This document shows positions 55,427 through 64,000 of a stretch of 64,000 nt of DNA, in pieces; position 1 is the stretch's first letter, and each line of letters starts with the position of its first letter. Both the position numbers and the translations under genes were made by a program. The notes under the pieces were generated by a model that ran no database searches, was not told where the DNA came from, and saw only the letters and a program-made list of their open reading frames with translations. Origin of the DNA: Panorpa germanica (taxonomy: Eukaryota > Arthropoda > Insecta > Mecoptera > Panorpidae); contig OY783204.1 of the NCBI GenBank assembly GCA_963678705.1, positions 6,083,834 to 6,147,833 on the forward strand, written 5' to 3'.

Positions 55427-56690
55427 ATATACGACCGTGGAATGTTAGTAGCCAGTGCAATCCGAGAATCAAACAACTTGTATAAGCTACAAATCGAAAC
55501 TGTAATTACCATGGAAGCACATACTACAGTAAGGTCAAATCTTCAAGTCTGGCACGAAAGACTAGGACATCTGAATGTTAAGACTCTTTGCGAAATGGTT
55601 TCGAAAGGGTTAGTGGAAGGAGTGGATATTGAAAATACCAACGAATTCTTCTGTGAAGGCTGTCAGCAAGGAAAACAACAGAAGTTGAAATTCGAGAAAC
55701 ACACCAAAACAGTGAGAAGACCTGGTGAAATCATACACAGTGATGTGTGCGGCCCAATGTCTGAACCATCTGTAAGTGGTTGTAGGTACTATGTACTATT
55801 CAAAGATGACCATACTGGTTTTAGAATGGTTTGGTTTATTAAACACAAGACAGACGTTTTACCGTGCTTTCAAAAATACGTAAAGATATGTGAAAATAAA
55901 TTTGGATACAGACCGCAAATTCTGAGAGTTGACAACGGAAAAGAATACTGCAACCGTGAGTTTCAAAGTTATCTTTCATGCAAAGGTATTTTAATGGAAA
56001 CTACGGCACCATATACTCCAGAACAGAACGGGAGATCTGAACGCGATAACAGAACAATTATGGAAAGTGCACGATCAATGCTTTACGCAAGCAAGAAACC
56101 AATGTACCTGTGGGCAGAGGCTGTAAATACAGCAGTATACATACTCAACAGAACGGCAACTAGACAGATTACAGATTCAACACCATATGAAGCCTGGATG
56201 AAAAAGAAACCGAACTTGAGCCATAGCAAAACTTTTGGTTGTGACGCATTCATGCATATTCCAGATGCACTTAGAACGAAGCTGGAAAGTAAAAGTAAGA
56301 AATTAATATTCGTGGGTTATGAAAAGGAATCGACAAATTACAGACTGTTTGACCCAACCACAAAGAAAATCAAAGTATCGAGAAATGTGACATTCAACGA
56401 AAATAACAACTTAGACAGAGAAAACCCAACCCAGATGTCGGAAATAGCAAATGAAAAGGAAAAAGGGGAGATCAACAATCAAGAAGAAGTGATTGAAAAT
56501 GAGACCACAGAATTAAGGAATGAAACTGAAGTCGACCAGGTAAATCGACCGAGACGTAATACGAGAAAACCAATACGTTATACCGAAGCCAACATTGTTG
56601 AAGCGGAAATACCAAACTCGTATGAAGAGGCGTTAAAGAGTGAAAATGGGACAGAATGGCAAGAGGCCATAGACGCAGAACTATTGCAAG
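55427..56690 (+). pseudogene. copia integrase and extreme start of RT
   Basis: In phase after the stop, the zinc-binding HERLGH...CEGC motif is followed by the catalytic core with HSDVCGPM (first Asp), RVDNGKEY (second Asp) and PYTPEQNGRSERDN (Glu). The GKLDGRAxxxxFVGY-equivalent region is followed by IPNSYEEALKSENGTEWQEA, the standard start of copia RT. There the copia sequence stops, at about 56684-56692. Confidence 0.85.
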
Positions 56691-57384
56691 AAGATGTGAA
56701 ACAAGTATTAGATTGGCTTGAAAATCACAGTGAAGTTTTTATTAAGAATAATACAGAAATTAGCAGAAAGATACAGGAGGCAAAAGTATTTCAAAAGTCA
56801 CATAAACATTTTGAAAATATTGCTAAGAACACATACACGAAAGCTGAGAGATTACTAACAGCAGTTGAAGAACTAACACAGACCAGTGAATGCAACGTAC
56901 AGGAGATTCACTGTGTAGCTCAGGAACCAGGAGAGAAGCTTCTACAAGAAATAAGGTCTATGGGAAATATAGACTCTACAGGCTCGATGTCAGCCGTAGA
57001 AGGAGCTGTGGAACGACTTGCTAAACAGCGTGGAGAACTTGAGGAATTCTGGGACACAAGAAAAATGCGACTTGATTTATGTTTAAGGCTACGACTATTT
57101 GAACGAGATGCACTAGATGCATGTTTCCAACTGGATATGTGGACTGAAGAACTGCAGCACAGCGAGTTATGGTACAGGTGCTGCTAGAACTTCTCCATGA
57201 ACGCGAAATGAATATAGTAAATTTAGCCAAGATGAAGCATGTTAAATTAAAGCAAGGTGTACAACTGAGTCAGGTTTAAAAGGACGCCGAGAAAATAATA
57301 AGGACCAGAAATCGAGAAGCTGTGTTACTAACAAGTTTCACAGTACTCAACAGTTTGCAAGATGCAGAACAATTTAAAGAAGGT
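56684..57384 (+). pseudogene. Captured Trio/Kalirin-type spectrin-repeat segment inside copia
   Basis: Where the copia RT should be, the frame runs on into DVKQVLDWLENHSEVF, QKSHKHFENIAKNTYT and AERLLTAVEEL. Then come a join near QEPGEKLLQEI, and EEFWDTRKMRLDL and LFERDALDA. After a second join and frame change near 57165 it reads LLELLHEREMNIV, VKLKQGVQLSQ and SLQDAEQFKE. These are successive spectrin-repeat segments of the Trio/Kalirin Rho guanine-exchange factors, in order but with two stretches missing. No intron is present, so the source was a spliced transcript. A TAA at about 57277 also interrupts it. It is not a functional GEF piece: it lacks the DH-PH domains. The identification rests on my memory of the family. 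Confidence 0.75.
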
Positions 57385-57615
57385 GACACAAATTATGGAA
57401 TGTATACGGAAGATATCTCTGATGCTGACTACGCCAATGCCAGAGACGCAAGAAATGTCTTAACGTTATGCAAGGGAGCTAAAACGCGGAACAGCAAACG
57501 TCAAGCATCAGTAGGACCTACAAGTATTGAAATTAACAGAAGTGTTAAATGTGAAGGACAATTAAATATAGACAATCAAAGTGCCTTTACACTTATAATA
57601 ATATCAGGGATTTAA
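57384..57615 (+). pseudogene. copia RNase H remnant
   Basis: The frame returns to copia: ISDADYANARDARN (the SDADYAGD region), NSKRQASVGPTSIEIN (equivalent to the SSKRQ...STTEAE block, with a changed end) and NIDNQSAFTLI. Internal deletions are evident and the frame stops at 57615. The active site is incomplete. Confidence 0.75.
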
Positions 57616-57681
57616 TATGTGTCAAAGACTGTTTAGATTTAAGGACTTTTCTATTTATAATAAGCTGTGAATATGGGGGCG

Positions 57682-57908
57682 TGTTGTAATTATAAGTAAA
57701 TAATTAGTTTTGTATTCACCGCCAATTATAAATATATATGTGTTATCATAGTAAAGTAAGTTACCAGTGTAGATATTATTGTAGATACCATCGTAGTACC
57801 AGCACTAGGAACACACGAGCCATCTGAGATTGGTAACATTAACTAATAGTACCGAGAGTGCTTCGTCATGTTGTACAAAGTCGAGTAGTGCTTGTGAATC
57901 CAAACGTG
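57682..57908 (+). repeat. copia 3' LTR, truncated
   Basis: It repeats the first 227 bases of the 5' LTR up to CCAAACGTG, where the gypsy LTR begins. The remaining copia LTR should lie beyond the right end of the gypsy element, outside the window. Confidence 0.9.
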
Positions 57909-58379
57909 AGTTAACTATACCCTAATTACTACATCATCATTATTGCATCATATTGCGCAATAGATAAAGTAAACTGTTACTATTTAAAATATAAATATTA
58001 TTCACGAAATATATTTATATTTTAAAACACACGACAGCAACTAATAGTCATCAACTATTAGATGTCACCTTTGAAAGATAAAGTAAACTGTTATAAATAT
58101 TATTCACGAAATATACTTCCTGTGAAAAACACACGGCAACAACTAATAGTCATCAACTATTAGATGTCACCTTGGAACATCAATAAGAATACAGTATAAA
58201 AACGGTATGAACTAAAGAAGAGGGGAGGAGTCTTATTAGAACTCTGACAACAGAACTCGGCTACTCTGTTACAACAAACTATTTAACCATTGTATTATCA
58301 TTATAATCAAATAAATAATTTGTATTCAAAATAAATTAAGTATTTTTTTTGTGTTAAGTATCGTTCCCAAAACTTAACT
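57909..58379 (+). repeat. Gypsy 5' LTR with internal duplication
   Basis: 471 bp. GATAAAGTAAACTGTTA(C/T) to AACTATTAGATGTCACCTT occurs twice (about 57964 and 58077, period about 113), a possible enhancer duplication. TATAAAAA lies at 58195 and AATAAA near 58312. Confidence 0.8.
58195..58202 (+). promoter_or_regulatory. TATA box in the gypsy LTR
   Basis: TATAAAAA, well placed before the GAACTCTGACAAC region that could hold the start site. Confidence 0.5.
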
Positions 58380-58400
58380 GGCGCAGTCGGTAGGATAACT
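58380..58400 (+). other. Gypsy primer-binding site
   Basis: GGCGCAGTCGGTAGGAT directly after the LTR, like the tRNA-Ser primer sites of 17.6/297-type elements. Confidence 0.65.
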
Positions 58401-58479
58401 CACTAGCCACCGTGACTAGTAAAAACGAAGTTTTTGAAAGCAGTTATTCCTAAAAAGAACCGAAAAGTGACACTAACTT

Positions 58480-58670
58480 GTACATACAACAGAACCAAGT
58501 TAGGAGTACCGAGTTAAACACTGTATATACAACAGAACCAGTGTCCGCAAACTACTGTATATACATCAGAACCAGTAGAACAGTGAAAAACAAAAGTGAA
58601 AAACAAAAGTGAAAACAAAAGTGAAAAACAAAAGTGAAAAACAAAAGTGAAAACAAAAGTGAAAAAGAAA
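58480..58670 (+). repeat. Leader microrepeats of the gypsy element
   Basis: TATACAACAGAACCAGT-type words occur three times (58483-58580). A run of AAAAGTGAAAAACA units then recurs about seven times (58583-58665). This is the untranslated leader before gag. The repeats could serve as RNA structure or merely slip during replication. Confidence 0.7.
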
Positions 58671-58841
58671 AACCAACTCTGCAACATACCGAACCAGAGC
58701 AGCCACAGGCACATCAGCAGTACGAGACTCCTGAGACCTACAAGAATGAGACTACTCATCGCAGTAACTCTAATGTAAGTCAGTTTTTGAATTTTAACAA
58801 TTTTCTTGCTTTTATCTATCCTATTCCCAAATATTTAATAT

Positions 58842-60161
58842 ATGAGCGAAAGTGATAACACCAGTGATTCTTCGAGTGATTACACCAATTTCGACTCTGA
58901 TCAATTTGACAGTGAATTATCATTTCAATTCGAAAAATTAAATATAAAAACAGACAATATGCCTAATCTCACGGCTGAACAAATTCTAGCTGAGGCTATG
59001 AACAGAATTCAGGAATTAGAAACGAGACTATCGGCGTTACAACAACGGACTCTTGTAGAGCAAGTCCAAATACCGCGACACGAATTAGTTCATCCCTTCA
59101 GAATGGACAATTCATTTTTCGTAAATATCAAACGTTACAATGGAAATACGGCACAATTATCCGACTTCTTAAAACAAGTAGGAACTATTGTTGAAATTTA
59201 CGAGGATGCACCCCCAACAATTCAAAAGTATATTGTTGAAACAATAATATCGAAATTAGAAGACAGTGCAGCTTACGTAACAGCTGGACGAAATATACAT
59301 TCATGGGAAGAATTAAAAACTATCCTAAAAGAAAACTTTGGTGACCAGCGAAACGAGACAACTCTAGTTTGTGAAATCGGGTTACTAGAGCAACAGTTGG
59401 AAGAAACTCCACAGGACTTTTATAACAAATGTGTCCACCACAAAGCCGCACTATTATCACATAGTCAAGAAAATGACGACCAAAGTGCGTATGAAGCCAA
59501 ATATAAATTGTATACAGATGTTATTCTTGTACAATTTACGAAAGGTCTAAGAGGTACCATAGGAGACAATATCAGAGCAAGAATGCCATCAACATTGGAA
59601 AAAGCATGGTCATTTGTTATCGAAGAACAAAATGTCAGGTATGCTCGAACTAGAATGGGAAATGAGAAAAATCGTAATCCATTGAGAACGGCGAGAACAC
59701 CTGAAAACAGTTTCCCTACTAAACAACAATATAAACCTATGCAAGTACAGCATAAACCATTTGTATCTCAACAACAACAGCAGCAACAAGTACCCAAATT
59801 TGTGTCTCAAAATGTGCCAAAACAGGCATTTGGTAATAAAAACACAAATAAACCTTTTAACAATTGGAGGCAAACAACACCTATGCAGAAACCACAGTTT
59901 CCTGCACCAATGACTAAACCACCCATGCCAAGACCACAGCAGTTTCCACAACAGAATACCCAAAGATGGTATGAACCAATGGAAACATCACAAATGACAC
60001 GAATAAATCACTTGGAATATCAAGTGAAAAATGAAAATGAACCCCAATATGACAAACCACAAGAATGTGAGGAAAATTATGAAAATCACGAGGAAATTGA
60101 ACAACCATCTAATGAAAATTACGAAGAAGAACAGGATTTTCAGGAAGGTGCCTCGGATTAG
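58842..60161 (+). CDS. Errantivirus-type Gag
   Basis: An intact 439-residue ORF from ATG. An acidic start is followed by a coiled-coil-like stretch (ILAEAMNRIQELETRLSAL), then a capsid-type region (RYNGNTAQLSDFL, YIVETIISKLEDSA, LRGTIGDNI). The tail is rich in Gln, Pro and Asn. No CCHC zinc knuckle is present, which is usual for this group. It forms the particle core. The stop overlaps the pol frame, which lies at -1. Confidence 0.9.
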   Translation: MSESDNTSDSSSDYTNFDSDQFDSELSFQFEKLNIKTDNMPNLTAEQILAEAMNRIQELETRLSALQQRTLVEQVQIPRHELVHPFRMDNSFFVNIKRYNGNTAQLSDFLKQVGTIVEIYEDAPPTIQKYIVETIISKLEDSAAYVTAGRNIHSWEELKTILKENFGDQRNETTLVCEIGLLEQQLEETPQDFYNKCVHHKAALLSHSQENDDQSAYEAKYKLYTDVILVQFTKGLRGTIGDNIRARMPSTLEKAWSFVIEEQNVRYARTRMGNEKNRNPLRTARTPENSFPTKQQYKPMQVQHKPFVSQQQQQQQVPKFVSQNVPKQAFGNKNTNKPFNNWRQTTPMQKPQFPAPMTKPPMPRPQQFPQQNTQRWYEPMETSQMTRINHLEYQVKNENEPQYDKPQECEENYENHEEIEQPSNENYEEEQDFQEGASD

Positions 60162-63100
60162 AAAATATTAAATTAAACACTAATAAAAATGCACCTTTAC
60201 CTTTTATATATATCGACGAATTAAAAGCTAAGTTTCTAATTGATACAGGATCATCAAGAACCTTAATAAAACCATCTCTTGCTTTTAAATATTATAATAA
60301 ATATGTAAAAGATGATGAATTTTCAATCACTACACCACATCAAACTACCAACCATAAATATACGGCAACAATCCCACTATTTCCTACTTTCAAAGAAAAC
60401 CAATATCACAAAATATATTTGTTTGACTTTGACAAGAAATTCCACGGTTTAATAGGCGTTGACTTAATTAAACAACTAAAAGGAAAAATTGATTTTGAAA
60501 ATAATATACTAAAAACACCGAAAACAAATATTAAAATATATATGGACAATGAAGAATTTATTAAATTAAATACATTAAAAATAAAAAATGAACATCTTAA
60601 TGAAGAAGAATCAAGAAATCTATATAAATTATTAAATTCATACAAAGACTTATTTCCGGCAGAAAATGAATTACTATCTTTTACTAATGTAACTAAACAT
60701 CATATTAGAACAACAGATGATGAACCCATCTATGTAAAAAACTACCCTTATCCAGAAATACATAGAAAAGAAGTTACACGACAGATAGAAAATATGAAAA
60801 ATCAAGGAATAATTAGAAACAGTCAATCACCATATAACTGTCCTATTATAATAGTCCCAAAGAAAATGGACAACAGTGGAAAAGCGAAAATAAGAATTGT
60901 TAACGATTATAGAAAACTAAACCATAAAACAATTGAAGATAAATTCCCGATACCTAATATAGACGGAGTACTTAGTAAAATAGGTAATTCAAATTACTTT
61001 ACAACCTTAGATTTACACAGTGGATTTCTACAAATAGAAATGCATTCTGACAGTGTAGAGAAAACTGCTTTCTCTACAGAAACAGGACACTATGAATACC
61101 TTAGAATGCCCTTTGGTTTAAAAAATGCTCCGGCGACTTTCCAGAGAACAATGAACCACGTCTTAGATGGACTAGTAAATAATATTTGCCTAGTGTATCT
61201 TGATGATATAATTATTTTTGGAACATCTCTACAAGAACATTTAGAAAACTTAAGGCATGTGTTAAATCGATTAAGAGATGCTAAGTTAAAAATTCAAATA
61301 GATAAATGTGAATTCTTAAAGAAAGAAACAGAATTCTTAGGACATATTGTAACATCAAATGGCTTGAAACCAAACCCTAATAAACTAGAAGCTATTAAGA
61401 AATTTCCTATGCCTATTACACCTAAAGACATAAAAAGTTTTCTTGGACTCTCCGGATACTATAGAAAATTTATAAAAGATTATGCGAAAATAGCTAAGCC
61501 ATTAACCCTATGTCTCAAGAAAGGACATAAAAATCTATATACACCTGAATACCACCAAGCATTCAATGTTTTAAAAGAAACCCTAATAAACGCACCAATA
61601 TTGATACGACCTAACTATGATAAACAATTTATTCTAACGACAGATGCTTCAAACATAGCAATCGGAGCAGTATTATCTCAGAAGGAAAATAATAACGACA
61701 AGCCTATAGCATATGCTTCTCGAACTCTCAATGAAGCTGAAAATAAATATTCAACAATCGAAAAAGAACTCTTAGCGATTGTATGGGCAACAGGATACTT
61801 CAGACATCATTTATATGGAAGAAAATTTAAATTGATAACTGATCACAGACCTCTTGTATGGCTTAAAGACACTAAGAACGTCTCTTCAAAATTAACAAGA
61901 TACCAAATCAAGTTACTAGACTATGACTATGAGATTGAATACAAACCAGGACAACAAAATAAAGTAGCAGACGCTTTATCAAGAGTCAGAATAAATGTTT
62001 TCCCTAAAACTGAAAAACCAGATGAAACCAGTTCACTCTTTAATAACCCAGATGTGACTATGGAGGATCTTCAATTTCTTGACGAAATACCCGACATAGA
62101 AGTTATACAAAATAACCCGGAACAACAACAAGAAATACCAGAACAAATAATTGATCTAACGTCTGAAGAAAATACTATTGATCAAACACCGGAAGAAAGA
62201 TCAATGAAAACACCACCAATAAGAGGAAGTTCAACTGTCTCTAACGCAACAATTCATTCACAACAAGAAAGCGATGAAGGAATACCTATATGTGAAAAAC
62301 CATTAGAATCACATCTACATCAGATACTTATAACATATACTTTTAAAGAACCACCTAAAACAATATTAATAAAAAGAGATACACAACAAATTTTTAAAAT
62401 ATCAGTAAAATATAAAAATAAAGACCAATTAATACAAGAACTTAAAAAATTAAATCCTAAAGAAAAATATTACGTACAAACTGCAGAAGACATATACAGA
62501 AACCTTATTATAGTTCGAAAGGAATATTTTCCAACGTTAAAACTCTACAGGTGTATGAAAAACGTTAAATACGTTAAAGACTTACAACAAAGAAAAAATT
62601 TAATACACGAATATCATACGGATATAACGAATCATAGAGGAATACCCGATTTAATCAAGAGATTAAAAGAAAAATATTTTTGGACTACCATAGAAAAAGA
62701 AATAAAAATATATGTGGACAATTGCAGATTATGCAAATCTAACAAATATGAGCGACACCCTACCCAAACTCATTTGAACATCACTGAGACTCCAAATAGA
62801 CCTTTTCAACTAATACACATTGATACATTTGTTATTGAAAGAAAAGAATATCTAACAATGATAGATCCCTTTAGCAAATATGCTATAATAAAAAACATAC
62901 TAGGTAAAAATAGTATAGAAATTGTAAACAAATTGATAGAAATACTATCCACAATACCAATACCTCAAACAATAATTATGGATCAAGGATCAGAATTCAT
63001 AAATCTTGGAGTAAAAGAACTATTGGCTACACATAAAATAAATACACATTTCACTACAGCAGGACATCACACCGGAAATAGTCCTGTAGAAAGACTACAT

Positions 63101-63601
63101 AGCACACTGATTGAACATTATAGAATAATCAAAGAAACTAATGATACTATCTCACCAGTGGAAATAATGAATAAATGTGTATTAGCCTATAACCATACCA
63201 TACATTCAACTACTGGTATGACTCCTTTAAGTGTATTATACGGATCAAACACACGCAACATATTTGATCTAGAAATAGAAAAGGAAATTACCCAGGACAA
63301 GATAAAAGATCATCTTGACAGCCTAGAGAGAATATACGACAAAATACACGAAGAAAACATTCACAAGAAAAATGTTACTATTAACAGAATTAACGACAAA
63401 ATAAAAGCTACTACATTTAATATAGGAGATTTAGTTTACATAAACAAAAATCTAAGAAATAAAGCAGATCCAATTAAAAAAGGACAGTATGTAATTCAAC
63501 AAATAAATAAACAAACAAACGTTATGAATTTAAAACATATACAAACAGGAAAACTTATAGCAAAACATGCAAAAGAAGTTACTAAAATAAAACACCTTTA
63601 A
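60134..63601 (+). CDS. Errantivirus-type Pol (protease, RT, RNase H, integrase)
   Basis: The frame is open from the gag overlap (-1 relative to gag). There is no ATG at its start, so ribosomal frameshifting near GATTTTCAGG (60135-60144) is the likely route. Protease FLIDTGSS lies at about 60235. The RT has FTTLDLHSGF and the catalytic YLDDI at about 61197. RNase H has TTDASNIAIGAVL and ATGYFRHHLYGR. Integrase has an HHCC finger (HEYH...CRLC) and the D,D,E core (HIDTF, IMDQGSEF, SPVERLH). No stop or frameshift was seen over about 1,150 codons, so it may be active. Confidence 0.93.
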   Translation, partial: GFSGRCLGLENIKLNTNKNAPLPFIYIDELKAKFLIDTGSSRTLIKPSLAFKYYNKYVKDDEFSITTPHQTTNHKYTATIPLFPTFKENQYHKIYLFDFDKKFHGLIGVDLIKQLKGKIDFENNILKTPKTNIKIYMDNEEFIKLNTLKIKNEHLNEEESRNLYKLLNSYKDLFPAENELLSFTNVTKHHIRTTDDEPIYVKNYPYPEIHRKEVTRQIENMKNQGIIRNSQSPYNCPIIIVPKKMDNSGKAKIRIVNDYRKLNHKTIEDKFPIPNIDGVLSKIGNSNYFTTLDLHSGFLQIEMHSDSVEKTAFSTETGHYEYLRMPFGLKNAPATFQRTMNHVLDGLVNNICLVYLDDIIIFGTSLQEHLENLRHVLNRLRDAKLKIQIDKCEFLKKETEFLGHIVTSNGLKPNPNKLEAIKKFPMPITPKDIKSFLGLSGYYRKFIKDYAKIAKPLTLCLKKGHKNLYTPEYHQAFNVLKETLINAPILIRPNYDKQFILTTDASNIAIGAVLSQKENNNDKPIAYASRTLNEAENKYSTIEKELLAIVWATGYFRHHLYGRKFKLITDHRPLVWLKDTKNVSSKLTRYQIKLLDYDYEIEYKPGQQNKVADALSRVRINVFPKTEKPDETSSLFNNPDVTMEDLQFLDEIPDIEVIQNNPEQQQEIPEQIIDLTSEENTIDQTPEERSMKTPPIRGSSTVSNATIHSQQESDEGIPICEKPLESHLHQILITYTFKEPPKTILIKRDTQQIFKISVKYKNKDQLIQELKKLNPKEKYYVQTAEDIYRNLIIVRKEYFPTLKLYRCMKNVKYVKDLQQRKNLIHEYHTDITNHRGIPDLIKRLKEKYFWTTIEKEIKIYVDNCRLCKSNKYERHPTQTHLNITETPNRPFQLIHIDTFVIERKEYLTMIDPFSKYAIIKNILGKNSIEIVNKLIEILSTIPIPQTIIMDQGSEFINLGVKELLATHKINTHFTTAGHHTGNSPVERLHSTLIEHYRIIKETNDTISPVEIMNKCVLAYNHTIHSTTGMTPLSVLYGSNTRNIFDLEIEKEITQDKIKDHLDSLERIYDKIHEENIHKKNVTINRINDKIKATTFNIGDLVYINKNLRNKADPIKKGQYVIQQINKQTNVMNLKHIQTGKLIAKHAKEVTKIKHL

Positions 63602-63609
63602 TTCCAGAG

Positions 63610-64000
63610 GTTGGACCATCGGGGCAACAGGAGACGTAATACAGAAAATTACTGACAATCCCGGACTATATCCAGTACAACTAGGAATAGCAACCAACAT
63701 AAAAACATATTGGAAACTCATAAAAGTCATAAACTACGCACCTTTGATTGAAAAAAGTAAAAACATAAATCTACAAGCAGAAACATTTTTACAAAAATAT
63801 ACATTAAAAATTGATAAAACACCATATAAAATATATCAAACTACTGTTAATGAAAATACTAAAAGAATAGAACAAATTGTTAATGAAATATTTACTACAC
63901 CTATTAATCGAATGAAAAGATCAATAGAACCACTAGGAAATATAATTAAAATTATATCAGGAAACCTAGATGCCGAAGATGGTAGAAGATATGACAATGC
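63610..64000 (+). CDS. Errantivirus-type envelope exon, partial
   Basis: A frame +1 to pol opens after TAA near 63592 and runs to the window edge without ATG. TTTAATTCCAG at 63599-63609 is a good splice acceptor, and errantivirus env is made from a spliced RNA. It holds a furin-like RMKR site, and soon after it the GNLDAEDG-type stretch that is typical of insect errantivirus envelopes related to baculovirus fusion proteins. The visible part is open. The transmembrane end is outside the window. Confidence 0.75.

Larger units (their letters stand above)
53538..57908 (+). mobile_element. Ty1/copia retrotransposon carrying a host-gene segment
   Basis: The 5' LTR is 53538-53886 (TGTTGTAATT...CCCAACA). 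It is followed directly by GGTTATGGGCCCAG, the primer site of copia elements that use an internal initiator-tRNA-Met fragment. The gag-pol order is gag, protease, integrase, then a foreign insert in place of RT, then RNase H remnants. A polypurine tract (ATATGGGGGCG) precedes the 3' LTR, which starts at 57682 and is cut at 57908 by a gypsy LTR. The shared LTR part looks identical by eye, so the insertion is recent. Confidence 0.9.
57909..64000 (+). mobile_element. Gypsy/errantivirus-type LTR retroelement (right end outside window)
   Basis: The 5' LTR is 57909-58379, from AGTTAACT to TTAACT, as in 17.6/297/gypsy relatives. GGCGCAGTCGGTAGGAT follows, the tRNA-Ser-type primer site of that group. 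Gag, pol in the -1 frame, and the start of an env exon follow with no visible defects. It sits inside the copia 3' LTR and is therefore younger than it. The 3' LTR is not in the window. Confidence 0.9.

Noticed and set aside
60419-60421. Start of pol at 60419
   Set aside because: The codon is TTG and the protease lies upstream in the same frame; pol is better explained by a -1 shift from gag.

Overview
The window is AT-rich DNA from an animal nucleus, almost certainly an insect. The evidence is a divergent ionotropic receptor gene, a copia element with an initiator-tRNA-Met-type primer site, an errantivirus-type gypsy element with an env exon, and many Helitron, hAT, PIF/Harbinger-like and APE-LINE copies. 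I cannot place it below insect level. Only a few genes look like host genes. These are a two-exon sina/SIAH-like ubiquitin ligase running off the left edge (minus), a divergent ionotropic receptor (23.3-25.0 kb, minus) and a C2H2 zinc-finger gene (36.1-37.3 kb, minus). A five-exon BED-finger/SGNH-hydrolase gene (52.2-53.5 kb, plus) may instead be transposon cargo.

Left third (0-23 kb). The sina-like gene carries an antisense LINE remnant in its intron. Then come a 1.1-kb TIR element with an internal 496-bp duplication, a 5'-truncated LINE with a 16-bp target-site duplication, a second TIR-element copy split by other DNA including a TA-flanked MITE, and a minus-strand Helitron pair joined end to end. 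An I-type LINE remnant follows, then two copies of one LINE family arranged head to head as a palindrome of about 6.5 kb.

Middle (23-45 kb). After the receptor gene comes a 2.06-kb element with about 320-bp terminal inverted repeats around a CXC-domain/nuclease-like ORF, inserted in Helitron-type sequence. More Helitrons, LINE pieces, the zinc-finger gene, two nearly identical inverted Harbinger-like MITEs and a dimeric tandem repeat follow.

Right third (45-64 kb). A region of about 8 kb is bounded by 474-bp inverted repeats at about 99% identity. Inside are a 95-bp tandem array, a broken transposase fused to a C48 (Ulp1-like) protease on the minus strand, and the BED-SGNH gene on the plus strand. 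The inverted repeats contain the 3' end of the BED-SGNH gene, so I infer one large two-gene transposon. Its right arm was hit by a copia element that lost its reverse transcriptase and carries instead a processed piece of a Trio/Kalirin-type spectrin-repeat gene. The copia 3' LTR was in turn hit by a gypsy/errantivirus element with intact gag and pol; its env runs off the window. The strongest new observations are the inverted-repeat unit, the Trio-carrying copia and the CXC/nuclease TIR element.
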